Notes: generated by a model from the sequence alone, not told the origin. Shown: positions 23,457 to 33,629, counted from the stretch's first letter. The stretch is DNA of 34,180 bases from Chloromonas sp. AAM2 (GCA_004335635.1 QAXH01005201.1:6204-40383); one strand, 5' to 3'. Translations and numbers: made by a program.

Positions 23457-23838
23457 CCAAACTAGTAACAATACCAGCGGCAGCAGCATGAAACACAGGG
23501 TAGTAGAGTGCGGTCCTGTTTACCTAGTGCCTGCTGCCCCTTACATACTCATGCAGGACTGCGTTCCCACATTCTGGTGCAGTTATCTGCATGCACCGCG
23601 CCAAACACAGGCTGCCCAACAGCCCATGCTAGCACTGTCTTCAGAGCCCATCGGGGCTGATACGGCAACGCCACAGGCATCCCAAAGCCAGTGTGTGTCA
23701 CTGCACAGTAAATCGTTGGTGATAGTTCAAGCAAAAGCTATGATGTGTAATTATAAACACTGCGAAGGATAGATACAGTCTCAGCTGGACTTAACAAGGC
23801 AACAGCTGGTGAAGCAAAATACCTTGTTGCTTCTCCAG

Positions 23839-26800
23839 ACAATGTCCGGGCAGCGTCCGTTCAACCTTTGATTACAAACACTAACAGGGTGGACAACGTT
23901 GAACCCAAACAGCCCTGGCAAAGGTTGCATGCACGAAACTTCAGTGCATTCCAACATGTTGATGTTGACACAAACGTTGCTTGCACAGGCTCGAGTGCCT
24001 CTTCATCGGGTCCCAACCTCCTGGACCCCGTGCAGACCGTGGCCTGGGGCGGCACTGTGCCCCGGCCCCGCAGGCTGCTGCTCAGTGCTCTCACAGGAAC
24101 TGCAGTCAGTGAGTGCCTCGTGTTGGGGCCTTGATGGATATTTTGATGTCTGCAATCCCGGCACAGGGACGGTACTGTCTGAGTATTTGGGCCAGTGTGG
24201 GGGACCGGCCGGGCAGGTGTGTGCGTTCTGGATGAACTATCAAGTGCCCGTTCAGGTCACACAGGCCACCTAGACTCATGTGTGCTTGCCATACACCTCA
24301 CTTTGCTTCGTTTATACGCGCATAGCACCTCCAAAGGTGTGTGACTCCTGATTCAGTTGTGCTGCACATGGCACAACGTCCTGCACTTGCTGCCTCCCCA
24401 CTCGCCCGTCTTCAGTCAGGATTTCACTGCATGCCCGCATCCGCTGCTCCCTGCTTCTCCCTGCTGACACATGTTGACATCTTCTGCCACACACACGTGT
24501 CGCTGCACCACCACCCCCTGCTTGCAGTACTGGGAGGCAACCTGGGCGGTGTGACCAGCCGGCTGTTGGGGCAGGATGGAGGCAAGCTGGCACGGAAACT
24601 GCAGGTAAGGCCACTGCCTGCATAAGCGTGAAGCAAGTACTTAGGCAACACGGAGTGCTTATGTTGCGCTTACAGTAATGTTGCATGCCTGTTGTATGTT
24701 CTTAGGTGTTTGGTGTTCAAGCTTGTGGGTGTCATGTTCAGTGCACAAGCCGTAGTTGATATGGCTGTATGCCAGCACACAACGACAAGCCATATGCAAG
24801 ACTGGGTTCCTGCGCTGTTTGGTTCTGAAGACAAATCCACCGCACATTACTTGATGTTGCACAGAAGGAATACTGCCCCAGCAAAAACAAAATCATTTTC
24901 TCACAACAGGGAGTAATGACAACAGGGAGTAATGACAGCAGGGAGTGATGACAACAGGGAGTCATGACAGCAGGGAGTCATGACAGCAGGGAGTCATGAC
25001 AGCAGGGAGTCATGACAGCAGGGAGTCATGACAGCAGGGAGTCATGACAGCAGGGAGTCATGACAGCAGGGAGTCATGACAACAGGGAGTAATGACAACA
25101 GGGAGTATATGAAGCACCTGTCATCATCCCCGTGTTGGTGACCCGATCCCTCGCTGTGTATTCCATGTCGACGATGGTCGTAACGGACTAGGAGTAAATC
25201 AAACTGAATCATTTTTACACGAAATATAGCTGGAAATTATTTCATAGTTAGCAAATTTAGTAGATTTACAGAATATTCGAGAAAGCACATCCGAAAAACG
25301 GCCTAGATTTAGACCCTTGGAGTCACTCACGATGACAGGTCCTCCACTGGTTTCAGTGCTGAACACAAGAATTGTCCCAGAACTGCCAAACATCTTTTTT
25401 TTGTTTTATTGTACGTTATTGTACGTAACTGCACGATTTGAACGCACGGCCTATGTACACATGCCCCTGCTTTCCATGCAGCTGGACGCCTTGTTCCCCA
25501 TAGACGCCGGGCCTGTCCCCTTCAAACGTTGCATTGACGGCCTGTATGGGTACGGTGAGCGACTTAGGCATCAACTGCAACAGTCATGTGCACGCATGAA
25601 CAGCCAACCACAAACATACCACACACATGGTGGCTGCTCCAACAGCCGGCATATGTCCCCCTCGCCTTCAGCGGCTGCTGATGGGCTGCAGACTGCCTTC
25701 TTGATTTCAGTCAGTGTTTGAGGTTGTGTGTAGTTATGGTAGTTGTAGCCCAAGCATACTCAACCTCGAGCCTTCTTGCTCCACGCAGCCACGCCCTGCA
25801 TTATGTGCAGAGGTAAGACTGCTGCACCGATCAGCAGTACTCAGGCTTCTTCGGACCCCTGTCTGGTCACGCTCCTTACACGTGTATCACGTTTCTTTTG
25901 CCGTTTTCTCATCCACACATTCCTGTTGTCCTTTGCCCTAACCGCGGACTCCCATGCTAATCCAATCTCCCACGCGCAGATGACTTTGAGTTACTGTTGT
26001 AACTGCAGAGTTCACGTTTCCTGCCACATGGCTGGCTGACCAGACCATCGCCTACCGAGCGGCGCGGCGTGCCGAGGAGATGCGGGGCCTTGATCTGCCG
26101 CCCGTGGCGCGCATGTCCCGCGCCCAACAGAGGGCAGCGCTCTTCGAGCCTGTGGCGGCCTATGGGCCCCCTGGCAGCACGTGAGCGGGGCTGCCGTCTC
26201 GATTTACTGGTGGGGATGCAATGTTCACGAGGGGTCGGAATTAAGGCCATAAATCAGGAACACACTTCACTTGCACTTGGGATGCAATGTTTGTATGCCT
26301 GAAGGATGAAGCAAAGCAACCCTCCCCCTTTGGGGGCGAGTGCGGAGCAGGGGAGCGAAGCGAGAGGTCAAGGGTAAGGGCCATCTGGCTGAGTGTTGGC
26401 TTGCATCAGCTGGAGATGAGCACAATTGGAGATGAGCACTGGCCATGTTGTTGACTGTAAACAAGGCAATAGGTCAGGAAACGTGTTGCTTGCAGCTAGA
26501 TTTGGCTTTGTACCGGACATCTGAATCGTGTTGTCATACACATTGGTGGTGGTGGTGGTGTGTTCTGACGGCCTCCCTGCCCAACCTTGCGCTTACAGAG
26601 GTGAGGAAAACATGTCCGTAATTGTGGCACCAATCTATGACGGATTCTCGCTCAGCAAGCTCGGATCGCCGGAACTAGTCGCACAGCAATTCTTGGAAAT
26701 GGTGGGTGCATGTGACACGTGGACGCAAGGCATGCCATGCACGCGTAAAGGACATTAGCAGCATCAAGGCTGTGTGCTAGTGCCTGCGAGCGTTTGTATG

Positions 26801-28591
26801 CCCCTATGGGGGTTTAGTGAGAGCAGGCTGTTAATGCAAGGCTTGACAGGCGATCTGTACACAAGTACTCATCTGGCTTGTATGCTTGCAGCTCGTGCCA
26901 CCCACAAACCAGGAGCTGACAGGCCATTTGATTGGCTGCTCGTCCCGTGAAGGAAGCGGAGATCTGCTGTACTATACGGTGAGTATTTCAGCCTGTATCT
27001 TTATTCTATCTGGATGTGTGAGGCGACCCAGGTAAAGTGGGACCCGGCAATATGGCATGAGAGAGCAAGATGGCGGTTGTGCACACAGGGCAGACATGTG
27101 AGCGCATGCAGGTGTTAATGTCGGTGTGGGCTCACTTATGATGCTCACCAGCAACTGAAGGCAAACCTGGATGGGTTCTAGCTGGTTGCGTGGTTGATGT
27201 ATGCTTGTTCAGCATGCTCACAAATAACACCGCCAATATGGCATGGAAGAAAAAGCCATCAGATATGCACACAGGCCAAATAGACCAGGGTTCGACAATC
27301 CGATCGGATTCCGATGTAAAGTAGCCCAGATTCAGAATTCCGATAAAAGACCTGCATGGACTGCGGTTTTCCAGGTATTTTTTGCATACACATTATGATG
27401 AATATCCAAAACCCTGACACAATGCAAGAGCTGTGCCTGAGAATCCGGAATGATGTGAGGCGGACTTCGGAAAAACAGAAATACCTGAAAAGTCAGTGTC
27501 AAACCCTGAGATAGACCCCTGTTTGTGCTGTTGCTTTGCAGCTTGCTCACATGTGCTCATGTTGTGCTTGCCTGCAGATGGAATACACGGTGAGGGACTG
27601 AGAGGCGATACAAGGCATGGTCTGTCTCCCTGTCATTTCTTGCTGCTGAGAAATGGTTATTTCGCAGCATTGGCTAGCCATGCCACAAACATAAACATGT
27701 TGAAATGTACAAAGAGCCAGCACAGCAGGGTGGCAGCAAGATCACATGCAGTTGTCAGCAGCCAGAGACGCTTTGACACCCTGCCTGGCGCAGTCACTTC
27801 ATAACCAGTACTGTACACACGGAGTGCCCCCCCACAGCACTACCTGGTTGAATTGGACGTCATGAATCGCCCTGACGGTACTCTTCTTAGTACACTACAC
27901 TAACCAGCGTGGACAAAAACTCCTTACTCACGCATTGTATTGTAAGCTGAAACGTCACCAGCAAGGCGTAAACTGTGCTCAGTCAAGGTCCTGGCATGTC
28001 CCATTGCACGCACAGGTCCAACACTGGATATGTCATCAACCTTGCATGGCCTGGTACTGTCCTGCAGGTCCAAAGTCAGAAATTCTTCCGTCACAACTTG
28101 TCTGTAATCACATCACGGTGCGTTACTTTTAAGGGTGAAAAAATATCGTTGGGCAGCATATGATATTCAAAATATGAATGCAATCTTTGTGGTAAGAAAG
28201 TCGTGATGGGCCACAACCTAATGTCATTCTGTAGCTGAAAGCAGCATCGTTAGGCGAGCAATGTCGGATTTTCGCTGGATTTCAATGTAAAAGCTAATTA
28301 ATGCTAGCCTGACGCCAGAAATAAACCAATTTACTAGCTTGACGTAACATACTAATGAGTAAAAACCAGCCACCTGTGCAAGCTGTTCAGTCTTGGCAAA
28401 CAAGAAGTTAACCGCGGCACCTGTGCACGTGCTACTACTTGTGCAGGAACAACCTGCTGTATACGTTCAACGCTCAAGTGCCCCAGACACTCTGGGAGCG
28501 TGACAAGGCGGCAGTGCAAGCAGCTGCGGACTCCTTTGAGCTGACCAGCAACTCACGCCTGGACACCACTGGCTTCCCTGCACGTCTATAG
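23839..28591 (+). CDS. PsbP-domain protein (thylakoid lumen type), first coding exon unresolved
   Basis: Exons: (23839 or 23989)-24108, 24528-24604, 25482-25554, 26009-26180, 26599-26701, 26892-26978, 27578-27589, 28068-28117, 28447-28591. All introns are GT-AG and phases agree. Joined strings fit the PsbP fold: FTFPATWLADQTIAYR, AAYGPPGST|GEENMSVIVAPI, LGSPELVAQQFLEM, YYT|MEYT|VQSQKFFRHN and NNLLYTFNAQVP, ending near ADSFEL before TAG at 28589-28591. PsbP-domain proteins bind or help assemble photosystems on the lumenal side. RPRRLLLSALTGTAV near the N-terminus resembles a twin-Arg or lumen-targeting signal, which fits chloroplast import. No in-frame ATG exists between the stop at 23754 and the first exon, so an upstream exon must supply the start. 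The long central insert (about 56 codons in the 26009 exon) points to a PPD-type paralogue and not PsbP itself. Confidence 0.87.
24903..25111. repeat. 16-bp minisatellite, 13 units, in an intron
   Basis: Units of ACAGCAGGGAGTCATG repeat head to tail from 24903. The outer units read ACAAC...TAATG, the inner ones ACAGC...TCATG, and the last carries one extra base. The array lies in the intron between exons ending 24604 and starting 25482 of the PsbP-domain gene. Inner units are identical, which suggests recent unequal exchange or slippage within the centre. Confidence 0.95.
25361..25394. repeat. Dispersed repeat copy shared with 33100-33132
   Basis: The core AATTGTCCCAGAACTGCCAA here matches AATTGTCTCGGAACTGGCAA at 33106-33125, and ACATC follows in both. 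The local sequence (25180-25300) is unusually AT-rich for this window, which fits an old mobile-element insertion in the intron. Confidence 0.6.
26315..26375. repeat. GC-rich palindromic cluster in an intron, organelle-like
   Basis: CCCCCTTTGGGGG is an interrupted palindrome, followed by GCGGAGCAGGGGAGCGAAGC and GAGAGGTCAAGG. Such GC clusters with GAGCGAAGCGAG strings are typical of intergenic repeats in some algal organelle genomes. The cluster sits in the intron between exons ending 26180 and starting 26599. Its organelle origin is an inference from style only. Confidence 0.5.
26545..26560. repeat. Short GGT microsatellite
   Basis: Five GGT triplets plus one base lie about 38 bases upstream of the acceptor of the exon at 26599. 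Confidence 0.8.
27047..27280. repeat. Diverged direct repeat pair of about 50 bp in an intron
   Basis: CAATATGGCATG followed by AGAAAA- or AGAGC-type sequence and then TGCACACAGG occurs near 27048-27100 and again near 27234-27280. The second copy ends at the target site of the MITE at 27286. Confidence 0.55.
27286..27508. mobile_element. hAT-like MITE with 8-bp target site duplication
   Basis: The 223-bp element starts CAGGGTTCGACAAT and ends with the reverse complement of CAGGGTTTGACACT, so 12 of 14 terminal bases match. Flanks are AAATAGAC (27278-27285) and AGATAGAC (27509-27516), an 8-bp duplication with one mismatch. CAGGG termini and 8-bp duplications are typical of hAT transposons. A second inverted pair lies inside, near 27368-27382 and 27476-27490 (TTTCCAGGTATTT-like). 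It has no coding capacity and is therefore non-autonomous. It lies in the intron just upstream of the 12-nt exon. Confidence 0.8.
27578..27589 (+). other. 12-nt micro-exon of the PsbP-domain gene (MEYT)
   Basis: CCTGCAG precedes ATGGAATACACG, which is followed by donor GTGAGG. It encodes MEYT, phase 0 on both sides, and fills the family-conserved position between LLYYT and VQSQKFFRHN. Without it the FEYT-like strand would be lost but the frame kept. Confidence 0.8.
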
Positions 28592-28769
28592 ACTTCGACA
28601 CCACTCTGCGACACCATGCACACCACTTCAGTCATTCAAAGCCAACGCAACATGTTTGCCTGCTTGTACGCATGTGCATGCGACCAAGTCAACAAGACAA
28701 TGAACATGGCGGGCTGCATGTGTGCTAAGCCGTGTGCTGCATTCTCTGCTCTTGTGTAGTACACAACCG

Positions 28770-28774
28770 TGTAA
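28770..28774 (+). terminator. Putative TGTAA poly(A) signal of the PsbP-domain gene
   Basis: TGTAA lies 179 bases after the stop at 28591 and before the converging minus-strand gene, whose stop is at 28882. The 28592-28881 interval shows nothing else. Confidence 0.45.
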
Positions 28775-28881
28775 ATGCCATGCAATGCCTTCAGCCCAGG
28801 TGACCACACGAGCCACAGCCATTGTGTCAGAAGCCAACCAAGGATTAGAATGGAATGGGTTTAGGTGACTCCAGTAAGTGA

Positions 28882-31686
28882 TTATTCATGGTGGAGCTTT
28901 CCTGGCTGTCCATGCCCTTGTCCCTGCGTTCCCTGCTCAGCTTGTTGCTGCTGTTGGCTGGTTGCATGCACGTGGTGTGACCGTTGCAGCAGCTTTGAAG
29001 TTTGCTTCATGGCCAGCAACTCTGCTGTAGCTGCCGCTGCTGTGGACAGAACGGCAATGGCTAGGCCTCCACCCTCTGCCGCATGCAGCACAGCGTGTGA
29101 TATGTGCGGTCCCAAGTGGAAATGCTGATGTAGTAGGCCCATCACGATGACTACGTGTGCCACAACGTCAGCCTGCACGTGCAGCGCAAGAGTAATCCAA
29201 TGTGTGAGGCACAGAGGAACGTGCTAAAATACAGGTACATAACCACTCAGGGCAGTGCGCATGCTCGCACCAGGTCGCATGCAAAGGCCACGGCAAAACC
29301 AATAGCGGCCGGAACGTTCTTTGCAGCCCGTTCCTGACACAGTCGATGGTAATCCTGATGGGCGAGGTGCGCCACGAACACCGCGCCCAGTGCCGGCAGC
29401 GCCACTAACGCGCCCCTGCATATGATACGCAATGCAGAGTTCTTGCGTATGAGTGTGGCCGCCAACTAGGAGCCCCCAGACGCAGGGATGATTGGAGGGG
29501 CAGACTTCACAATGACGCGCTGTTTCTGGCAACCGCTGATTTGCTCACGACGAGTTCGTCTCACCTGCCAATCCTCGCCAACAGCTGCGGCGACAGAAGG
29601 CGCTTAGCCAGTCTGCTGTTGGTCACCCTGCCGGAGAATGCCTGAAGCAGGTCAAGGCCAGACCTGGCGATTGCATGGCCGCCAGCATTGGCACCGCCAA
29701 CCGTGGCAATGTGACCTGCGGCGTGCTGTGCGGCGCTCACGCCAGCCTTTTCAGCCACATGGTCTGCTACCTGCGTGCGCGAATCCAGTTAGTCGTATTC
29801 GTCGCACAGAATCGCAGCGTGCGCTGACACAAACGTCGAACTTTGGCACCTGCGCCTCTCACGTCCCGAGCCAATGACACTGGCCGGCCCCTGGTGTGTG
29901 GTCTCCTGTGTCACCCTGGCCCACTGCATGCTGCTGCCACCTGTTGAGCGGCCGGCCTGCTGGCTGCCTAGCCCTCTACACTGCAAGCAGGTGCTCTTGG
30001 CTCCGGTCTCAGGTCAGCCTTGTTTCCCATAGTTCAGACATTTAACCCCTTGCCCAGTAAGAAGACCAGGCAGCGCCGGAGGGTGGGTAGCTGAACGTCA
30101 CCATACCTGGCCAGTGCTGCACTGGTGGATTTGAGGCTGCTTGTAGGCAGCTGTTGCGGACACGCTGGAGACACGACCCACACCCACAGGCAGTCTCGCT
30201 GTACGTGGCATGTCATGCATCTGGCTGGGGCGCAAAGGCTGTGTCGCGCCGCCAGTGGGGTGGCTGTTGATCATCACGCACTCCTCCAGTTGGGTTTGGC
30301 TGTACCCTAACACTGCCTTGTGGTGATGGGGTGTCATCACAAGGTACATAGGCTGAGCACAGAGACATTTTCTGCTGCTGACAGAGCTGCCCGGCCCAAC
30401 CCAGGACAGCACAGGCCAACTGGCATCCGACCACGCCAGCCAGTCAGCTGGAACCAATCATGCTTGCCCGTGCTTCTCTCACCTGCACCGCTGCTTGGCC
30501 TGTGGCCCTCAGCCCTGCCTTACGCAGCGCCTGGCCACCTGCGAAACCAATAATACAGAGCGACATCTTGCAATATACGTATGTGTGGACAAGGATCTCT
30601 ACAAGTGACGCTCCTGGAATTGCAAGACCACCCACGCACACACATGACTTTGAGATCCCACAGTAGCAGTCACGAACCTCTACGGGCCAAATCATGTCCT
30701 GAGCGACGGTACCAGGTGAGGCTGAAAGAGCAACAGAAGCATGTGCTTGGAGGACAGTGCCAACCACATTGTGATACATGTCACAGTTGTGAGTGGACCT
30801 CAGAATAAAAATCAAATCCAGGCAAATTCATAACGCACTCTGCTGCAATTTCAAGAGAGTCAACCTGCACGGAGCACAAACGATGTCCATAGCAAGGCAT
30901 GGTGCCTCTTCCATGTTTCAATTTCATGACACCCACTGTGATAGCATGCGGAGTTTGCTCCGTGCTTTTGGGCTCACACAGTCCACGCTCAGAATTCGCC
31001 TACCTGCACGATCGGCCACTCGTTCTGCCAGCTGTTCACCCATGCGTTCTGCTGCCCGCTCGGCTGCATGCTCCGCTATGCGTGTGCCCATACCGGCACC
31101 CATGCGTTCACCTGCGAATGTACAGGTGCCATGTGCGTGCGACATGCATGCAGGTGACACGCAACACATGTGCTACTACTGTGCTGGGTGTGGACAACGC
31201 AGTTGGCTTCCTGCAACCATATGATGCTCTTATTTGCTGAAGTCCTCCGTCATGCATGGCACCATTTGGGCAAGCAGTAGGCGCCAGAACAGAATCTGTT
31301 GCCACCTTCATATGCATCCTACAATGCGTGGTTATAACGCCCCACTGCGTATGCAAACCTACTTAGACGGTGGCCTGTGCACATAACTCAGGGCTCTCAC
31401 CATGTGGCGTGCTTACACTGTGGAGGGCTGTCCCAACAGTTGGTCACGTCAGCTGTGCGTACCTGTTCGTTCGGCCACGCGTTCCAGCACCCGCTCGCCC
31501 ATGTGCTCTGCCAGTTTTTCAGCAGCCTTGATGCCGACCTTGTTGGCTGCTTGCTCGCCCAGCCTCTCGGTGACTCGCTCTGTGGCAGAGCCCAGAACCT
31601 TCTGTCCCAACTTCTGCATGGCCTGCTTGGTGGTGAGCCGCTCTGCCATGGACTCAAGCAGCTTGAAAGAACCCTTCTCAAGGGTC
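28882..31686 (-). CDS. Unrecognised protein: 11-residue amphipathic repeats then hydrophobic segments
   Basis: Exons in transcript order: 31686-31463, 31111-31004, 30538-30483, 29770-29627, 29465-29271, 29172-28882, with GT-AG introns and matching phases; about 336 residues are covered. The first two exons encode an Ala, Glu, Arg and Gly rich helix with units such as EKLAEHMGERV, ERVAERTGERM and ERMGEQLAERV. The 29465 exon has hydrophobic stretches (ALVALPALGAVFVAHL and PAAIGFAVAFACDL), and the last exon adds VVAHVVIVMGLL and a Gln-rich end, QQQQQAEQGTQ. I do not recognise the family. An 11-residue period suits a helix lying on a membrane, followed by membrane-spanning helices. The first exon begins mid-codon, so at least one 5' exon is missing. 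A candidate with a mitochondrial-like presequence, MSLSPWRVLALPQLGLRGR, starts at 32336 on this strand, but a matching donor phase was not found. Confidence 0.65.
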
Positions 31687-31899
31687 CTGCAAGAGTTGGA
31701 CAAAAGCACAAGGGTAAAGTGCACAGGCATGTTGGCTGGTGCCTGCCCTAGGGCCACTGCATGATCAGCATGGTCAGCTCAGGAGGCCCCGTCATCGGTT
31801 TGTTTGTGCAAGGTCTCAGGCGATGGCCATGCATCTTGCTGAACAAGCGTGTCTCTCCATCAGTGGTCGGGCCGTGATGCTATCAGTAGTAGCTGCGTT

Positions 31900-32336
31900 G
31901 CGCAATGCCAGGGCCATGCAGCTGAGGGCGTCTGTGGACTTGTCAGCCTCCTGGTGATGGGGTTGATGGCTGCGTGCATGTAGACTATGTTGATGCGCAT
32001 TGCGGGCTGAGACTGCAGGCCCGTTTGTGCCAAAGTACTAACTACAGGGGTCACGGCCAGCAGGGCCCATGCTTGCCTGTGTTTGACTTGATGCTCAGCT
32101 GCCTCGTAGCCACCATGATGATGATGGCTGTCAACCCCATGCAATGCAATATGGCTTGGATCGGTTGCTGAGTTTGCGTCCTTTAGCTCCTCTCCTGTGC
32201 TGCCTCTAGTGCGAGACGACAGGTGAGTGCGATGATGCAGACCCGGTGTCCAGAATGACACGGTGATTCCAATGGTAGCCCTTCCTCGCAGGCCAAGCTG
32301 CGGCAACGCGAGAACACGCCAAGGACTCAACGACAT
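31900..32336 (-). other. Candidate 5' exons of the repeat membrane protein gene
   Basis: An ATG at 32336 opens a Ser, Arg and Leu rich, acidic-free stretch resembling an organelle presequence. Further on, about 31950-31860, the same strand reads STDALSCMALALRNAATTDS and ITARPLMER. The latter resembles AALTNVASRPVIEK in the plus-strand ORF at 33313. Neither could be linked in phase to the exon at 31686, so both remain candidates. Confidence 0.25.
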
Positions 32337-32814
32337 CCCTTCCGTGATACGTACTCGCGTCACTTGCTTTCTGCCTTGTGGAGTTGTTTGCGCATCTCGT
32401 ATTTACTTTCATGCTTAAGCAGGCCCAATCAGTAGAGTAGGACAGCAACAGTTCAAAATTCTCATGCCGTAGAAAACAGTTCCGAGAGCGAAAAAAGACG
32501 TTTGCCAGTTTGACGGGTTCATGCATGCGGTGACTTGATCATGTGTCCTGTTGTATTGACTGATGGGAACTACTTGAGTGGTGAATAAGGCGCCCACGAG
32601 ACACACCCTCTCTCAAACCCCACCACTCACAACAGGACGTACAAGTGACAGGGCTTAAGGAAAGAAGACATCTGCGTTCAATCACCCTGAAAGAAAATCT
32701 CTAGGTTTATCAAAGCACAGCAGCCAGACAACATGGCCTCGCATCTGAACAGAACCGCCAGGGCATCACTGCGCCAATGCTTGGGTATCTTTGGTGTCAC
32801 TGCGCCAGACCTTG

Positions 32815-32880
32815 GTGTACGATTTTCACTACGGTCACATGATGGACAAGTATGGGCATAAGCACTGCAGGCTGTTGTTG
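32815..32880 (+). pseudogene. Second, shorter copy of the family B polymerase fragment
   Basis: YDFHYGHMMDKYGHKHCRLL repeats the start of the 22123 fragment at nearly full nucleotide identity, including TGATGGACAAGTATGGGCA. It stops before the DTDS motif, where the sequence changes to the dispersed repeat at 32886. The copy is too short to be functional. Confidence 0.8.
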
Positions 32881-32885
32881 TTTTC

Positions 32886-32933
32886 GTCTTTTGACACTTG
32901 CAGTTCCTGTCTCTTACTTTGCTGTCCCAAAAG
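32886..32933. repeat. Dispersed repeat, copy 1 (pair with 34131-34180)
   Basis: GTCTTTTGACAC, then AGTTC or CAGTTCC, then TTTGCTGTCCCA(A/G)AAG are shared in order and spacing with the copy at the right window edge. It directly abuts the polymerase fragment. Confidence 0.75.
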
Positions 32934-33099
32934 TGGCAATGCACCGTCTACCACAACACGCGCTGTCCACCCACCTGTTCTCATGTGAAATTAATGAGTG
33001 TCTTGACAAATACACAAGTCTTGGGACTATCGCACCCACAAAATACACATCATAAGGATTCATGATAACCCAGAATGCGTATCACTACTAGTGAGTCGC

Positions 33100-33173
33100 A
33101 CACACAAATTGTCTCGGAACTGGCAAACATCCTTGTTATAGCACAACATCAGTGCTGCAAAAGAGCGGACACC
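33100..33173. repeat. Dispersed repeats matching 25361-25394 and 33598-33629
   Basis: The first half (33100-33132) matches the intron repeat at 25361. The second half (33140-33173) shares AGCACAACATCAG and CTGCAAAAGAGCGGAC with 33598-33629. Confidence 0.7.
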
Positions 33174-33312
33174 TAGCTCCTTGCAACCTGTGCAATTTAA
33201 GCCTCAACTCAACTCAACGCGTGTATCCGATACAAAAAGCACCTGTGACCTTCATATCTCCGCCCCTGCAAGCGTTTTGCCGCAAAAGACAGACGCTGCA
33301 TGCATCACACGC

Positions 33313-33397
33313 ATGGCAGAGACGGTTGTCAAGTGCAGCCTGGGCGCTGCACTGACAAACGTTGCTTCGCGGCCTGTCATAGAAAAATTGGTTGGGG
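33313..33397 (+). CDS. Possible first exon, hypothetical protein
   Basis: ATG at 33313 opens MAETVVKCSLGAALTNVA and continues SRPVIEKLVGG to a GTCAGG donor at 33398. It is Ala and Val rich, like a helix, and loosely resembles a minus-strand reading near 31900. No second exon was found before the window ends. It may be chance. Confidence 0.25.
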
Positions 33398-33523
33398 GTC
33401 AGGTTGCCTGCAGTGCTGCTGTGGGGGTGTGCCACAGTGGCCTTACACACTGCAGGGTGCACAGCCAGCCACACTGCGTATGGTGGCTGTCCGAGTTCTT
33501 TGGATGGAGCCACTGTAGTACGT

Positions 33524-33546
33524 CTCTCTCTAGAGAGAGGTATATA
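33524..33546. promoter_or_regulatory. 16-bp perfect palindrome followed by TATATA
   Basis: CTCTCTCTAGAGAGAG (33524-33539) is self-complementary, and TATATA follows at 33541-33546. It could mark a core promoter for an ORF to the right such as 33847-34158, or a terminus inside the surrounding repeats. No other evidence supports promoter use. Confidence 0.3.
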
Positions 33547-33597
33547 ACCAGTTAAGGTTAGAAGGGTAAACCTTCGCAGACCTTCCCCGCACTGGTT

Positions 33598-33629
33598 AGC
33601 ACAACATCAGCTGCAAAAGAGCGGACGCC
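33598..33629. repeat. Dispersed repeat, copy 2 (pair with 33140-33173)
   Basis: AGCACAACATCAGCTGCAAA and then AGAGCGGACGCC repeat the 33140 copy with a 2-base deletion and one substitution. Confidence 0.75.

Noticed and set aside
23209..23772. 187-codon plus-strand ORF with a poly-Ser/Asn run, considered as the first PsbP-gene exon
   Set aside because: No donor in phase with the next exon was found, and much of it comes from the trinucleotide repeat.
24903..25111. Regular repeat array considered as a CRISPR
   Set aside because: Units are contiguous with no spacers, and the setting is a eukaryotic intron.
27286..27302. GGTTCGAC resembling a tRNA B box
   Set aside because: There is no A box or cloverleaf, and the sequence is the terminal repeat of the MITE.
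28865..29128. Cys-rich plus-strand ORF
   Set aside because: It is antisense to the last exon of the minus-strand membrane protein gene; the Cys run is the complement of a Gln/Ala-rich stretch.
30034..30216. Minus-strand reading ALARYGDVQLPTLRRCLVFLL as an extra exon of the membrane protein gene
   Set aside because: It ends in a stop, and the exons at 30538-30483 and 29770-29627 already join in phase without it.
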